A stretch of DNA of 64,000 nt from Kappaphycus alvarezii (GCA_002205965.3 NADL03000006.1:930001-994000), one strand, 5' to 3'; counted from the first letter of the stretch, positions 1 to 13,134 are shown. Notes: generated by a model from the sequence alone, not told the origin. A program made the numbers and translations.

Positions 1-3000
1 CCACCTTCAACCTGCTCTTCTTCAGTTTACGGACTCGAAGAAGAACTCGGTTATCAGCGGCGTATTTGACTGCGTTGCTCAGCCTTCTAATAATTGATGC
101 ACGCTGACTGTCGAACTTGTCCTCGGTTACTTGCGCTAGTTGCGATATCTCAAACAGGCAATCAGGCCTGGTGTTAGCTAACCAAGCCAACTTCATGCGC
201 ATCGAACGAAACTGCTTCAACCAAACATCAGAAGGGAGACATTCCAGGATTATTAGGTACTGGCTCTGGTCCATAATGAGACAACCATTCCTCACTACGA
301 TTAATGATAAAACCCGTGAACTCGGAGGGAAGACTCTCATTATCGGCCATCTCAAATCGCTTGTTGGTTAACTTCTATGTCTTGCAGAAAGATTCATTAC
401 CGCAACGTAAAAGATCATCAACATATGCGCCTCTCAGGCCTTGTAGAACTCCGTTGACCAACAGATAGTAAAAAAATTGATATCCTGAATGGTTTCATAC
501 CGCGTTCGTTCCTATGGTGTTTGTCTAAAGTTGTGTGCCACAGATCTCCGGCATCACAAAGACCATAAAGTGGACGCGATAAACGTAAGCACTGATCTGG
601 ATCAAGATTGAACTCTGGAGCAGGCTTCTCAATGAATAACTCTCTGGCAAGTGGTTTGGATGTTTGCAAGTATGCTTGCTTAATGTCCGCGGTCCAAACA
701 TCGAACCCAAATATCGCGGCCAATGTAAGGAAGAGATGGACAGATTGCGGTTGCAATGTTGATGAGGTGTGGACGAGCATGTTTTTGAGCTTGTCTCGAT
801 GCCCACCAATGACGTACCGGGCTTTGTACTTCGTCTTACCATCGATGGTAGACTTGATCGCTAGAACGAAACAGCCAGGGAGAACGTTTCCATCAGGAGG
901 AATATCTTCTTTGAGGATAACCTTAATCGTTCCGCGCTCCAGCAGTCCCTTTATCTCCTTTCGTTTGGCTTCATCCATATCTTTACCTTTTGCTCGACGT
1001 CATGAGGATCAAGCACTTCGTTGCCAATATCAAATTCTCATTCGGAGATCGGAATCCCTTTAAACTCTTGTAGAGGTCTGCTGGAAATTAATAAGAAAGG
1101 AACTCGGGCGTGAAGTACGGTTTCACCTGGATACATTAAAGGGTCTTGCTGGACTGTTGCTGTCATCTCACACGTAGACTAATTTCTTGTCATAGTACAC
1201 ATCCGAAACCTCGAACGGGCCAAGCCATTCACCGATGCGGCTAGCAATGATTTTCTCTCTCCACACTAGAACCTTATCACCGGGCTCGAAGCTGCGATCG
1301 GCGGCAGGTGGGATAGCGTGGCTGAGAGCGCTTGAGCCTGATAGTCGCCATTTGAGACTCCATCTCCTTCCGAGCTATATTTGCTATAGCTGCTCGGTCT
1401 TGGAGGGTGCTCTTTGGAAGGGCGTGGTTCCGACCTTGTTGAACCTGAGGTATTCCAAACACCAGTGCAGATGGAACGATATCTTCCGGTCCAAGCGTGT
1501 CATTCATTGCCTTAACGGCACACGATAGCGCTAAATTTCTATCACATTCGGTTGAGAGACTTTGATCTTCCGAAAAGTAGACCTAGCGGTCGTGGTATCT
1601 CTCCCCCAGTCCCAAGCTAGAGTGAGCTTCAACACCAGTCTGATTAACCTCAACGTCGGCAAGCTTTGCAATATGAATGAATCGGTCACCAAGTTGCGAC
1701 CTTGATCAGTGAGAATCTTGTTCGGCAGGCCGGTATACACCGAGGCCCAATACTTCGCGATGTTTCCCAGATTGCATCCGTAGACATGCTTAGCAGAAAT
1801 AGAGCTGCGCTAAATCTGGATCCTTCGTCTACGATGTGCAGCACGGGTCACCGTCTAGATACATGATATCAAGCAATGTCTGCTCGTGTTCACCTACTGT
1901 AACTCTGAATCTTTTCGGGGCATGTTGAATTCGTTGACAAGGGTCAAACGCCCCGCAAGGTCTTCTAGTGTTCGCATGGTCTCGGCCGTAGCGTGTCTTG
2001 GCGGGATATCTTTATTAAGTTGAACAGCTTCAGTGCGCTTGGATGGAAGAATATCGGTGTAGCTTCGCCAGTTGTGCCCTGGTGAAGTACATGCCAGTCG
2101 ATAAGTGCATCTCAGCGTACAAATAGTTTGTCACTGAACGGATCATTGGCACATGCCATTCATCTAGGTAGAAAGTATTCCCGTCTTGACTAGTATGGGG
2201 AACGCGCTTAATGAGTCGATTAGATACAGTGCATGGAGTAATAGATTCCTTATCTAAGACGTCCATTCCAAGCAATGCTGGTATATCTGCATTGACTATG
2301 TCCAACTCGACGTAGACGCGAGGAAATCCGGAGGGGTAGTAAGGGGATCACAACTCGTCCAAGGGAATCGTAAGTAGCATCTACAAACTTGAAACGATTA
2401 AACGACGGAAGTATCTTCTTTTTTGTTTTCCAATGGCATTAAGAATCCTGTTCAACTGCTTTCGACCAAAAACAGACTTAGGGGCGCCAATATACAGAGA
2501 AATCCAATTGGGCGTCTGTACTTCACCTCGGATCTAATCTTCTGGACATATACATCAGTCATGAGGATTTCTTGCGGCTCTCTTTCATCATGGACTTTCT
2601 CTTTCCACCTTACTGCTTTTCGGCGACGAGATGGCGATTTCAAACGTTCCCGTCGCCTAGCCTAAAATCCTGCTTACCAGCAGTAGACCCTAGTGATAAT
2701 CCATGGAAGAAGAGATGTGAGTGAGAAGTATATCTTCATCGATGAACTCGATGGGATCAGTCTTCTCCCTTTGGGTCGAAAAGTGGGAGTCGAAAGCAGC
2801 TAGTTCTTGGTCGTCGCTATGACTCTTATTATCGTTGGAGCTGTCATCAGAGTCCTGGGACGTCAGCTTCTCAGCCTTGATAAAATCGGCTAGGATGTGC
2901 AATGAAGATTCCCCATCCTGCAAACGGCTCCGGGTGGGTTTCTCAATGTCTTCGGGTGGGCACTTGTGACGTGGACCCCAAGGACCACCACTTAATACAC

Positions 3001-4560
3001 TCGTTCTTGCGGCGGGCTTCTTCGAATGCTTTCGAAGAGTAGCGGCCATGGCGATTGCGTTGACCATTGCCACGATAATCGCGTCCTTTGCCCTGTAAGG
3101 ACGATTGCTCCTGCCATATCTCATCATATTTGTTCGAAATCTTCATCGTGCTGTACTACACCAGTCTCAGTCGTTCGCTCTGTTTCCCCGGTCAGAAGAC
3201 GGATTTGACGCAAGTTGTGAATAGACTCATGAAGAGTCGTGACGAACTTGTTGTAAGAGTAAGACTTTGAGTAATGTTCTGTATCGTAATGCTTGACCAG
3301 TTCTGAAATTTCGTCACTGCCTTGCGGAGGTAATCAGTCTGATGAGATTCCGAGCGGATATCTGGCGGACACTGCGGGGACATTTCATTGATGCGCTCTA
3401 CCAACTTTGTTAATCCCTCAGATACATCCACATATTCCTCTCTTTCATAAAGCTGCGCAGGCAGAGCGTCTCCAAAGTTCCTTTGATATGCAACTGCCTT
3501 GCGTCACTCATGTACTCGGTCAACATTACCTTAGCAATTTCATTAAAGACATATCATCGCGGCAATTGTCGAAAAAGAACTTCCGAGCGGCTCCATCCGT
3601 ACATGAACGAAGAAGTCGACCTTCTGTGACTGCGAAAGGCCATAACGAGCACATATCGTGTACAGTTTCATCGTTTCCATTATGTCCTGCTTAATGTCCC
3701 CGGAGAACTTGCACTCCTTAAACATCTGCAGTACGTAGTTGGCCTTGCGTGAATCATCATTGGAATTCTGACCACCACCGACGGAAGTGTTGCCGGAGCT
3801 GCGGGATTCGACGAAGTAACATTCCATTAGCACCTTGTACAACCAGAAACTGGCGAACGGGGTCCTGGGAACACGGAATCGGTGATGCACTCTGCAGTCC
3901 GGTGTTACTACCAATATTATGGATTCCGGTAGACGCATTCCCAAAAGAATGCTGGACACCGGGAGATTATTGCGACCCACTTCTTGCGTCGTATAAGGAT
4001 TCGACGGTCCTGGTTGGTTGGAAGGTGTCGCTTCTTGATTACGGGCAATATTGTTGCCATTTGCAGGAAGAAATCCACGATTCAACTTCAGCTTCTCGAT
4101 CACAACACGTCAGAAATCACGATTACAATTCATGAAGTAGCAAAACCAAGCATGCAACATGACACGTCTGTCATCTTTGTCTGCATTGGAAATCTGAGCG
4201 GCTTCACCATACTCGACAGTAAATCCATCAAACGAATACAATTTAGCGACATCATTAAGAACGGTCACAGCAAACATCGGGATCTTGAAGAACTGCGGTG
4301 TGAAAATGTGCGACGGCGACGGAACTAGATCCAACAGATACTCATGTACATCTTCTCCATTAGGCAAACGAACGTAGCAGACTCAGTTGATGATCCACCT
4401 GTGCTTCAGGTGTGAAGAACAGAACGGTTGTCTTGGCAGCGGACAAGAGCGAAGCAGACAACTCATCCTGCAAGGATGTGGTGTTGATCTTCTTCATGAT
4501 CTTGTCGATCTGCGACTTGAACTGCGAACGTGAGATCCTCATCTTGCAACGATATCTTGC
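1..4560 (-). mobile_element. Decayed Ty1/copia-type LTR retrotransposon, left end outside the window
   Basis: Reading on the minus strand from high to low coordinates, the order is a gag-like region (about 4540 to 2690), an aspartic-protease-like stretch (about 2305-2030, with ADIPALLGMDVLD), integrase pieces (about 1740-1277, with LTDQGRNLVTDSF and a GPEDIVPSALVFG tail), and a copia-type reverse transcriptase (978-418, with KARYVIGGHRDK, DVWTADIKQAYLQT and LSRPLYGLCDAGDLW). The gag-protease-integrase-RT order is that of Ty1/copia. RNase H and the 3' LTR would lie left of base 1. No 5' LTR could be placed with confidence above 4560. The element is clearly broken, with roughly ten or more breaks, and is a fossil. 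Family assignment is firm; the right boundary is approximate. Confidence 0.85.
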
Positions 4561-5501
4561 GGTTCGAACCTCTGATAGTCACTTATCGTCAAACAACACA
4601 AACGGGTCTCGAATCCGGATTTTCGTGAAACCCTCTTTGTTGAGTCTTTCGTCTCAGTTTGTACAATCAACTGAGGGGGTAAGAAAGGATCGTCTGTAGG
4701 ATAGATAATAGATTTTAGTAAAGAAGGGCCAGCGCTGTCACGACGGCAGATACCACGGACTCAACGTCAACTTAGTACGTCTTCTTCAAAATCGTGCCTC
4801 CCGAGAAGATGGGTCCGGTTGCGGACCCCGTGGACGGGTGAAGTACTGTATTGCGCTGTGACTCTCTCTGATCCGATCGTATGTTTGGAGCAGAGGGTTG
4901 AAATGCAAAGTATGATAAGTAGATATTCTGGAACCGGGACAGCGATGTATGTTCGACAGTAATAACACGTGGGATTGAGCTTTTGAAATTGTATGACATT
5001 TTGGTAAAAAGCAAGGATTTTTGCTATTCAAGCATGCACGAGAAATGAGAGCTGAGGCCTTCAACAGCTGACGCATGAATATTGCATTCGGGAGACATTG
5101 ATGAGCTGAATGCGATGTGAGCTGTTTGTTCTTATTCGTGTACAGTAAGAGTGGGAAAAGGATGCATAATGAGGGGACCGAGCGGCCCAGCTGGACCTAG
5201 TGGGCTCAACAGCGCTGCATTGACGCTGGTCGATCATAACGGCAGTGCAGCGTTGCACGAAGGCAGACAACGTGGTGCGAAGTGCACAAAACTCCGTGAA
5301 TGCGGGCCTGCCTCGTCTAGCGGCGAAACAAGTTGCGATGTCTTGGAGGAGTTGAAGGCCGGTGATGTCAATCTGGCCATAAACATCGAAGGCCAGGGGC
5401 GCAAGTCGATGCCTTCAGACTGGCATGGGGGGCCATAATAATTGTGCTTCTTGAGGGTTGCTCGCTCGAGCGTGGATGCACCGCCGTCGGCGAGGAGTAG
5501 G

Positions 5502-5537
5502 TGTACAGTACTGTACAGTTGTGGATGTGTACAGTAC
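5502..5537. repeat. GTACTGTACAGTAC-type palindromic repeat
   Basis: TGTACAGTACTGTACA lies at 5502-5517 and GTACAGTAC recurs at 5529-5537. It belongs to a motif family scattered through the intergenic parts of the window. Confidence 0.6.
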
Positions 5538-5981
5538 GTCGGAGGCAAATAGAACTCCTGTCTGTCTGACTCTGACAGACATCCGGGGAACGCTGAGGTG
5601 GTTGAAATTAGCGATTCCGTCGCCTTTTCTGCTGATCTCCCTTTAAAGCCGCCATGTGTTCCATGGTTGGCATTTGCGAAGTTCAGAGTGGGCTTTTTCG
5701 ATCTTGGGATTCCTGAGACTGCGGGGAACAGTTACGGTATCATTTCTGTTTTTCTGTTTCATTGAAAACCGTTCTTGAAGCTCATGGATTGTTTATAAAT
5801 GCCAGCGCGAGGAGAGGGCAATTGAGCGGTGTTGACTGCACTGGGTTGGTCGTTTTACATGCCGATTTCTTTTCTGAAAGGTGCACCAAGTGGCGCGAAG
5901 AAGGCTTGTTAAATGGCCTGTGACACATGCATGGCTTTGCAGGGCAGAGGACAGTGTCCACTTTGTCGATACTGTTCAATA

Positions 5982-6030
5982 TACTGTACAGTACAGTACA
6001 GTACAGTACGTATCGATGTACTGTACAGAA
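5982..6030. repeat. Tandem TACAG array with palindromic ends
   Basis: About five consecutive ACAGT units run from 5982 to 6010, followed by a further ACTGTACAG at about 6019-6028. The array can fold on itself because its unit is part of the palindrome GTACTGTACAGTAC. It lies roughly 0.8 kb upstream of the SEN1-like start codon. Confidence 0.65.
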
Positions 6031-6840
6031 CTGAACTGCACAGTACAATTTGTAATGTTTGTAGCAGAGGCAAGGGCAACATCGTGCAGTGCATTGCTTA
6101 CAGCGAATAGAGTAATTACACTTGGATGAGCTACAAGCCTCTTGTAATTATTTGTCGATTGAGGTAAATTTTCAATTTAATTTGGATGGGATCAATTGTG
6201 AGTGCATGGTAGGGTTGAAAGGTTTAAAGTGTGCACACATGTGAGTTTTACGCAATTTTGCAGAAGTGTACATTATTGATGTGGCATTTCACACATCGGT
6301 TATACACAAATATCCCTAAAAATAACCAAAAAAGAAAGTGTGAGATATTTTACTTTTTTTTAATATTTTTTTTCTATTCAAAGTCGGAAGAATGCTGGTG
6401 CTTGCAGCAGGCAGCAGGCACCCAACGACGACACGTCGGAAATTTCAAGCTACATCAGCCAGACGAGACACATCAAGTCTACCCCCTTTCCGCTGTCTAC
6501 CATCCACAACCCATCTGGCCCCAATCCAAGCGCCTTCGACAAATTCCCCTTTCCTGCAACCTCCGCTCTTCTTCCTCGACGATTCTCATCTGCACTCCGG
6601 AACATGCGCCTCCCCCTCGTTCCGAACAGATTCCTTCTGACCTAATTGACCCCACCCGTCCCAAACCTTGACCACTTGATTCACTATCATCATTCCTCCT
6701 TCTTTCCCCATCCACCCGAAGCGTTGCTGGCCCACACACACATCTACCTTTCCACTGCTCCTGCCCTTTCCCTTTTTACCATCCCAATCTCTTGCATATC
6801 CGGTAACCCACTTCCAATTTACCCGTTAATTCATGGCCTT

Positions 6841-9800
6841 ATGCAGCCATCTATCATACCTCCGCATTCTAGTTCCCTCGCACAAGTAGTTTGCGACTGG
6901 TCCCCTTCCAATCTTGCGAGTCTTGCCAAAGCATTCGCCGATTTCTCCACCTCGCCCCAAGTCTCCTTCTCCTCTTACGATAGTTACAGGGCCTACTTTG
7001 AACCCCTTCTTCTAGCCGAACTCTCCGCAGAATTACACTCGGTAACCGAAAAGTACAACACCGAACCACCCACTTCGAAACCCAAAAGTCCGCGCACGTC
7101 GAGAGGATCCGGGTTCAACCGTTGCACTCGTGTCGGTGCAAAAAGTAACTCGTGTTCATACTGCGGGCTTTGGTTGGGCAGTAGACATTGAATCACATGA
7201 CCGCAAAGGCCCGGTCGGTTGTGTTGACAATGACGTCGTCGTTTGTTGGCAATCTACTGCACTCCCTCGTCTCCCTCACCAGCGTTACCCTTCTTCCGTT
7301 CCCCACCATAATCTAGCCCAATCCCAAAGAAAAATTCCCTCTACGCCACTTTGGCCGTCGTCACAAGGACAACAAAGCGAACTGGCTGCCGTGTTGTCCT
7401 CTCAAACTTTCCAGATGGAAATGACAAAGGTCAACGTACCGATCTCGAAGACGGCGAGGAAAATGAGGACCAACCGCCAGCCTTGCGCATCTGGCATGTT
7501 GTGCGTTTAGCATCACTAACTACAATGAGACGCGAGTTTGATGCTTTGCGTAACATCAAAAGCTCTAACCTCATGCCCACCTTGCTCAGACCGAGCCTTC
7601 AGCCCCCTGAATCCATCGCGAGCGTTAATTTCTCATCAAAGGACCCGCATCCACCCAGTCAACAGACTCTCCTGCCGTCAACAAATTGCGGAATGAGCGG
7701 TGGATCGCCAATGTCATTTCATCCAAGGCAAACCTTAATCCTTCACAATGCAGAGCAATCATCCATTCATCTACGAGCCGCAAAGGGTTCTCTCTTATTC
7801 AGGGGCCGCCAGGAACGGGAAAGACAAGCACATTGCGCTGCTTGCTAAATGTCATTCATATGACTCAGTATCAGATATACTATGAGAGCCTCTTAATCTC
7901 TGCAGCATCTGCTAACAAAAACTCACTTGAAAAAGTGTCTGAAACAAAGCAAGCCACGCAACACTCAGAAAAGTCGAAACTACGAGATGAAAAGCGGGGC
8001 GAGGCTAGTTTCTTGGCCAACATGATGCTGCAAATGAATAAGACCGTATCTTCCTCGGCGAAGGAAAAGGTAGTCCTCCTGCAATTCGAGCCCGACGACC
8101 ACGCTTGTTGGTTTGCGCCGCTTCGAATGCGGCCGTAGACGAAATTCTTACTCGCTTACCGATCGCAAGTTTATCGACGGTCAAGGCCGCGAGTACTGCC
8201 CCGAACTTGCAAGAATAGGCGCTGACGACAAGGTTTCGGAATCAGCAAAGCCGTTCACTGCAGAGGGACAGGCGGAAGCATTTTTGGATCGTTTTTGTGC
8301 GGAAGATATGAAAGAGGAGCACGGAAGAGTGCGCAATGGCATATATGGGTACATGGCAGGCAAAATGCAATTCGCTTCTGACGCAGTTAGCACGACTCCC
8401 AAAGCATGAGGCATCCTCAAGACCGATGATTATCGACCTGCATGAAAAGTGGAGCGGATGGATCGGGACTTGCGCCGATTGGACATAGCCGCCTCTGATG
8501 GGAAAAGGGCCCTTACACGGGAAGAAAAGCTTCGTCAGATAGCCGCACGTATGTAGAGGATGCACAGCTGGTCTTTGCAACTCTGTCAGGTTCAGCATCG
8601 AGCATCTTGACGAAGAAAGGTTCCAACGACATTTCTGGTCAGAGAGTGCTTTGTTTGATACTGTGCTCATTGACGAGGCAGCGCAGGCTACTGAGACGTC
8701 GACCCTTATCCCGCTAACGCTTGGTGCGTCACGATGCATTCTTGTTGGCGATCCTCAGCAGCTTCCGGCCACAGTTCTTTCAAGCGGATCTGCAGGAGTA
8801 GCGTACGGCCAATCCCTGCTTGAGAGGATATCACGAAGTGGACAACCTGTGCTGATGTAGACACCCAATATCGGATGCATCCAGCAATCTCCTCTTTCCC
8901 GCGGCGTCATTTCTACAATGGGAAGCTCGTGATGACGAAAGTGTCCAAGGTGAAAACCGAGCGAAACCATACCACCGCGATGCTATCATGCCTAAGCTTG
9001 GACCTTACGTGTTCTTAGATATATCCGAGGGAGAGGAGTCGCGAAGTAAGGATGACAGGTCGATATTTAATCGAACAGAGGCCGAACTAGCATCTCTTAT
9101 TTATACAAAGCTGAAGAAGGAATACTCGAGTGATTCAGTTTTCTCGTCTGCTGGAAAGCAGCCCGGCTCGTCACTGGGCTTTGGTGTTGTAACGCCATAA
9201 AGAGGCAGATGCAAGAATTGCGCCAGTCTTTTGATAGGGCTGGTATTCCCACGGGGGACGTTGAGATACTGTGGATTCTTACCAGGGACGGGAAAAGGAC
9301 GTTGTTGTATTTAGCTGTGTTCGTACATCAGCAGTGAATCGCGGCATTGGTTTCGTGCGCGATGTTCGCAGAATGAACGTTGGTTTAACCAGCCCGGTCT
9401 TCTCTGATCGTCTTGGGTCTGCCCAAGCTCTATCGGAGGGTTCGTCTGATTGGGCTGATCTCGTCGACGATGCTAATTCACGAGGATGTCTGATTAGTGT
9501 ATCAAATATTCAGCGATGCTTGTACCCTGAAATAACTCCTGGTCGAATCGATCTCGGAATCAGATCATAAGACATCGGCATCTCAGTCTATTGAAGCGCC
9601 CAGAGCCAGATCCAGAGTGTCACGCCGGTCCGTAATCATACTGCACCACCGAGTCTCATTGCGCATAATGCGCACTTTGTCGATCCTCGACGACGAGCTA
9701 TGAAGCGAACTCCTGGCCAAGCTCCCGGGTTAGTCCTTATCCCGTAATGAACGAGATTGGAAACAAACGGGGTGTCGTCCCTAACCGCCCGCAGATTTAG

Positions 9801-11343
9801 ATCCCGCTGTTGCTGGAAATCTAATTGGATTGGAGGGGAATAAATTCAGAGGAGATCAGGTTCTACCAGGAGGCTCGGAGCTTCAAGCGGCCAGGAAAGA
9901 AGCTCTAGCTGTTGCGGATAACGCTAACCTCTAGATGGGAATAATGAGACACTGCAATCCACACTCTCTCAAGTGAGTAATTTGCTGGCAGAGGCAGGAT
10001 TCAAGAATACAGCAGGAGTTGAAGAGACATTGAGGGAACATAAAAGGGGGTGGAAATCTGGAACTTGAAGTGGTTATGGCTGCTGCAATTGCGAACAATA
10101 GCCCAGAATCAGGAGAAAGCAGGGCAAGCAGAGGCGCCAAGAAGACCTCCGCCGTCTGCCATACCGGCTCTGGAACTGCGCAAGGGCCAAATCCAACATA
10201 AATGGAGGTATGGATAAAGAAGGAACGCAGACCCGACAGCGGCCGAGCCCAACAGCAGCCGCTTAAAATCACCTCCGGCTATGACTGCTGCAACTACTGC
10301 ACCGACACAAAATCCGATAAAAAGAGTTCTGGCGATAGGGGATTCAAGGGCAGGGCTAAAACAGTTCGCGATTGGAATGCAAAGGCGAACGGACGTGATC
10401 AGAACCCTGACAAAAGGCGAGATCGGGAACAAGAAACAGCTCCGTCTGGTTGGGACATGTTGTTTGCGAGCAAGGATAATCCGAAGCAGACAGATGGGGC
10501 CGACAACCAGATGAAGGATGAGGAACGAACAATGATCAGCCCAAACGACCTCCACAGGCAGATGCATCTGCTTCCAACGGGAGCGGAACCTCGAAGGTCG
10601 CGGAGAAACCAAAAGAGCCCAAAAAGGGAGCAGGCACGCCTGCAGATGGTAATACTCAGCGTAAAGGTGAAAGCGAGAAACAAAAGGGGAGGGATCAAGG
10701 TCGGAAGAATTGGAATGATGGTGGTCGTGAAATGGACCGAAAGCGATCTCGCCCGAACGACTTTGGATCTAGCTCTGGGAACCACAGTCGGGGGAACGGG
10801 GCCGTAAAAGAGGGAAAAGAGCCCGGGGGCGTGGCGTGGTGATGGATCCGCATCCCGCAGAGAGATATCCAGCGAGCGATGGTTGGAACGGGCATGCACA
10901 GTTTGACCCCAGCTTCATGCAATATCAGGCGATGGGTCCTGGACTTGACGCAGGATGGGCATGGCGCCGCACGGAATGGGAGGCATGCCCTTTATGCCGC
11001 AGCAGGGAATGCAACCACAAGCCATGCAACTACCATTCCAACCAAATGCCTTTCATCAGCATGCTTTACAACAGCAAATGCAGCAACAGGCATTGCACCA
11101 GCAAGAGGCGGCCATGCGACAAAATCAACAAGCGCTGATGCAAATGCCAGGAATCCCACCGGGCGTGCACCCCAATCATTACCAGGTGGGCGAATTTGAT
11201 GGAGGCTATAATCTGGCGTGGGACAAGGAATGGCACCAAGGAGTGGTACCTGGGGTCGTGGGGGTGGAGGAGGGCGTGGACCACATGGCGGGCGTGGGCG
11301 AGGGAGAATGAAATACGGGAACAGGAACCGGAGAGGCGGTTGA
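6841..11343 (+). CDS. SEN1: SEN1-type superfamily 1B RNA/DNA helicase with Q/M-rich and RGG tail
   Basis: Sen1 family helicases unwind RNA:DNA hybrids and promote transcription termination in the nucleus. In order: a Sen1 pre-helicase block (SFSSYDSYRAYFEPLLLAEL), then KVTRVHTAGFGWAV and a block ending LTTMRREFDAL, a Q motif (NLNPSQCRAI), Walker A GPPGTGKT (about 7803), motif Ia LLVCAASNAAVDEI (about 8107), DEAAQ (about 8672), GDPQQLPATV, QYRMHP (about 8868), VDSYQGREKDVVVFS (about 9270) and NVGLT. A disordered K/R/S-rich tail follows with a likely nuclear signal (DRKRSRPND), then a Q/M-rich stretch (10955-11200) and a GRG/GRGRGR box ending at a TGA (11341-11343). The ATG at 6841 is chosen because it precedes the first Sen1-like block; the long N-terminal domain of yeast Sen1 is absent. 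The frame shifts repeatedly, mostly by single missing bases (for example before DTQYRMHP, after GVVTP and before VDSYQG). Sequencing error is likelier than decay, but short introns are possible. IGHMBP2 or UPF1 are less likely because of the pre-helicase block. Confidence 0.88.
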
Positions 11344-12420
11344 ACGCGGCGCTTAAATGACTTTGCAACCGATCCGAAATAACATCTTGCGGTTCCGAGG
11401 ATCAGAGATAATACAATTGGCGACGTAGTTGTAGTTGCGGGACTCCATTTGGGTTCATCCGACTAGACTAGGCAAGGAGGACTACTAACCAATTTCACTT
11501 ACCGGATTCCTCTCTTGTCTATTAACTCATCACCATAAACAGGACGGCAGAGAGGAGACGCCGAATCAAATTTGTTTTCTGTAGCGGAGGCAGATGCGGC
11601 GCAGAGGATCACGGCAGGGCGAGCGAAATGCCTATTTGGACTGTGCCTTTCTTTCGTTGCACGCCTTCAAAGTCTAAAAGTTTGATGGATGATGGCTACA
11701 CCCGTGTGCTCAAATCCAAAGGCCTGTGTTGGATTTCTACCAGCGGCAGTCAGGGGCACACTTATTTGGTGGATTGTTCGCGATACTCAGTGCAGACGGG
11801 AACCATTAATGCTTGCCGGGAGAGGTCGTATTCGATACAAGTAGTTAAAAATCGGACCGCCATCAACAAGTCCAAACAAACGGTCTAGTCTCCCCTGAAT
11901 AGCTACCATCATCCCTCAGCTGTAGTGCAAGTCACCCGTTTAAAACTCAAATGTTTGAAACTCCGAAACCCGACCCCCACACATTCATCTCACGAAAAAC
12001 CCGCAACGCAGCCAAGCGCGCACGCAACTTGCTGTGTACGCGAGGCGCACGCACGGGTCGGACATCGCCGGATGTGCGAATGCAAAAGCGTCGAATAATG
12101 CTAAATCCGCGTTCGATATCGCACGCTCCGCCCGCACCACATCCGCATTGCACGCGGCAGCATTACGGCACACGACGAGCACACACTAAAGCGGTCGTGA
12201 CCGTATCCTTGAAGCACCCTCCCCGCCCCCGACACCTCTCTTTCCATCCCTCCTGCAATTGCCACAGCGGTTTGAAACTCGGCCTCACAATTGTCAACAC
12301 TTTGAACGACAACATCGGCTCACTTTGTAGCGCCACGCTATCTGGCAGTAATTTCGATAAGCTGGGTGAGAAATGGTGCGCGCGGTATCATGTCGCATGC
12401 ACCGTTGTTATAGCCGTCGG
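11344..12420. other. Intergenic tract after the SEN1-like gene
   Basis: No gene recognised. Short open frames exist (one of 86 codons at 11628-11888) but none carries a family motif. Confidence 0.45.
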
Positions 12421-12429
12421 GGGGCATCG

Positions 12430-13130
12430 TAGTGCGCGGAATGAGCGTCTGACGGATGTGGCGCACTTGTGTGGGAGTATATTATTGTTGTTATCGCATG
12501 GATATGAGGGATGACGTTGGGGAGGGGTGGAAGATGTCGGAGGTATGTGGAGGGGTGGGGGGTTGTTGGTGTGGGTGGCGAATGTGGTTGATTTGTATGC
12601 TGGTTGGTGGCGCACCGGATGTTTTACAGATGGGGAAGGAGGGGTGTTGGTTGGTGGGGACGGTAGTAAGGTGGATGGGATTGTGGGCGTTTTATGTTAA
12701 TTGGGGGATTATGTGTGGGTGGGAGGTATGTGGGGTGTTTCGGGGGGAGAGGCGAGTGTGGGTATATTGGGTTGGTAGGGTGCGGTGTTTATGCTGCTGC
12801 TGGGGTGGGGATGAATTTTGTTGGGGGTGCGGCAGCGATAAGGGTGAGGCTGCGGTGGAGGGGGTGGCACGGCTGCAGAGTGGGTGGTGTTGTGTTTGTA
12901 GTGGGCGTGGTCGGGAGGGTGTGGGCGATGGTGGGTTGGTGGTTTACCGTGGTGACGTGGAGAACAGGGGCAGTTGTGGGGTGTGATGCTGATGATGAGC
13001 GATGTGGTGGTGGTTTGGGCGCAGGGGTAAATTGGTTGAGGTGGGATTGCTGTTACGAACGGTGAGACATTGGGCGAGTGAGGAGGGACGTGAGAAGGGG
13101 GGACTGCTGTCCTGGTTTAAGGCGGAGGGC
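12430..13130. repeat. Strand-asymmetric G/T-rich tract
   Basis: For about 700 bases the plus strand is overwhelmingly G and T, with long runs built from GGTGG, GTGTGG and TTGGGG-like words and very little C or A. Open frames here (for example 12456-12986, rich in Trp, Gly, Cys and Val) are by-products of this composition. The asymmetry weakens towards 13100. Confidence 0.6.
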
Positions 13131-13134
13131 GAAA

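Larger units (their letters stand above)
4561..6840. other. Intergenic tract upstream of the SEN1-like gene
   Basis: No convincing gene. It may include the 5' LTR or leader of the retroelement on its left. It contains palindromic GTAC-rich repeats at 5502-5537 and 5982-6030. A short A/T-rich stretch (6335-6380) is followed by a C/T-rich stretch (about 6470-6840) leading into the helicase start. The latter has the look of a fungal promoter or leader, but no specific factor site was recognised. Confidence 0.5.

Noticed and set aside
4558-4572. GGTTCGAACC resembling a tRNA T-arm
   Set aside because: No acceptor or anticodon arms nearby; it lies at the gag end of a retroelement.
5151-5438. Collagen-like Gly-Pro repeat (RGPSGPAGPSG) in a short frame
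   Set aside because: Only three triplets, and the frame is also open on the other strand.
5982-6030. Possible CRISPR-like array
   Set aside because: The unit is about 5 bp without spacers; it is a simple repeat in a eukaryotic context.
7660-9300. Programmed ribosomal frameshifting in SEN1
   Set aside because: Many shifts at unrelated sequences without slippery sites or pseudoknots; single-base sequence errors fit better.
12456-12986. 176-codon Trp/Gly/Cys/Val-rich open frame
   Set aside because: Explained by the G/T-rich composition; two frames are open at once.
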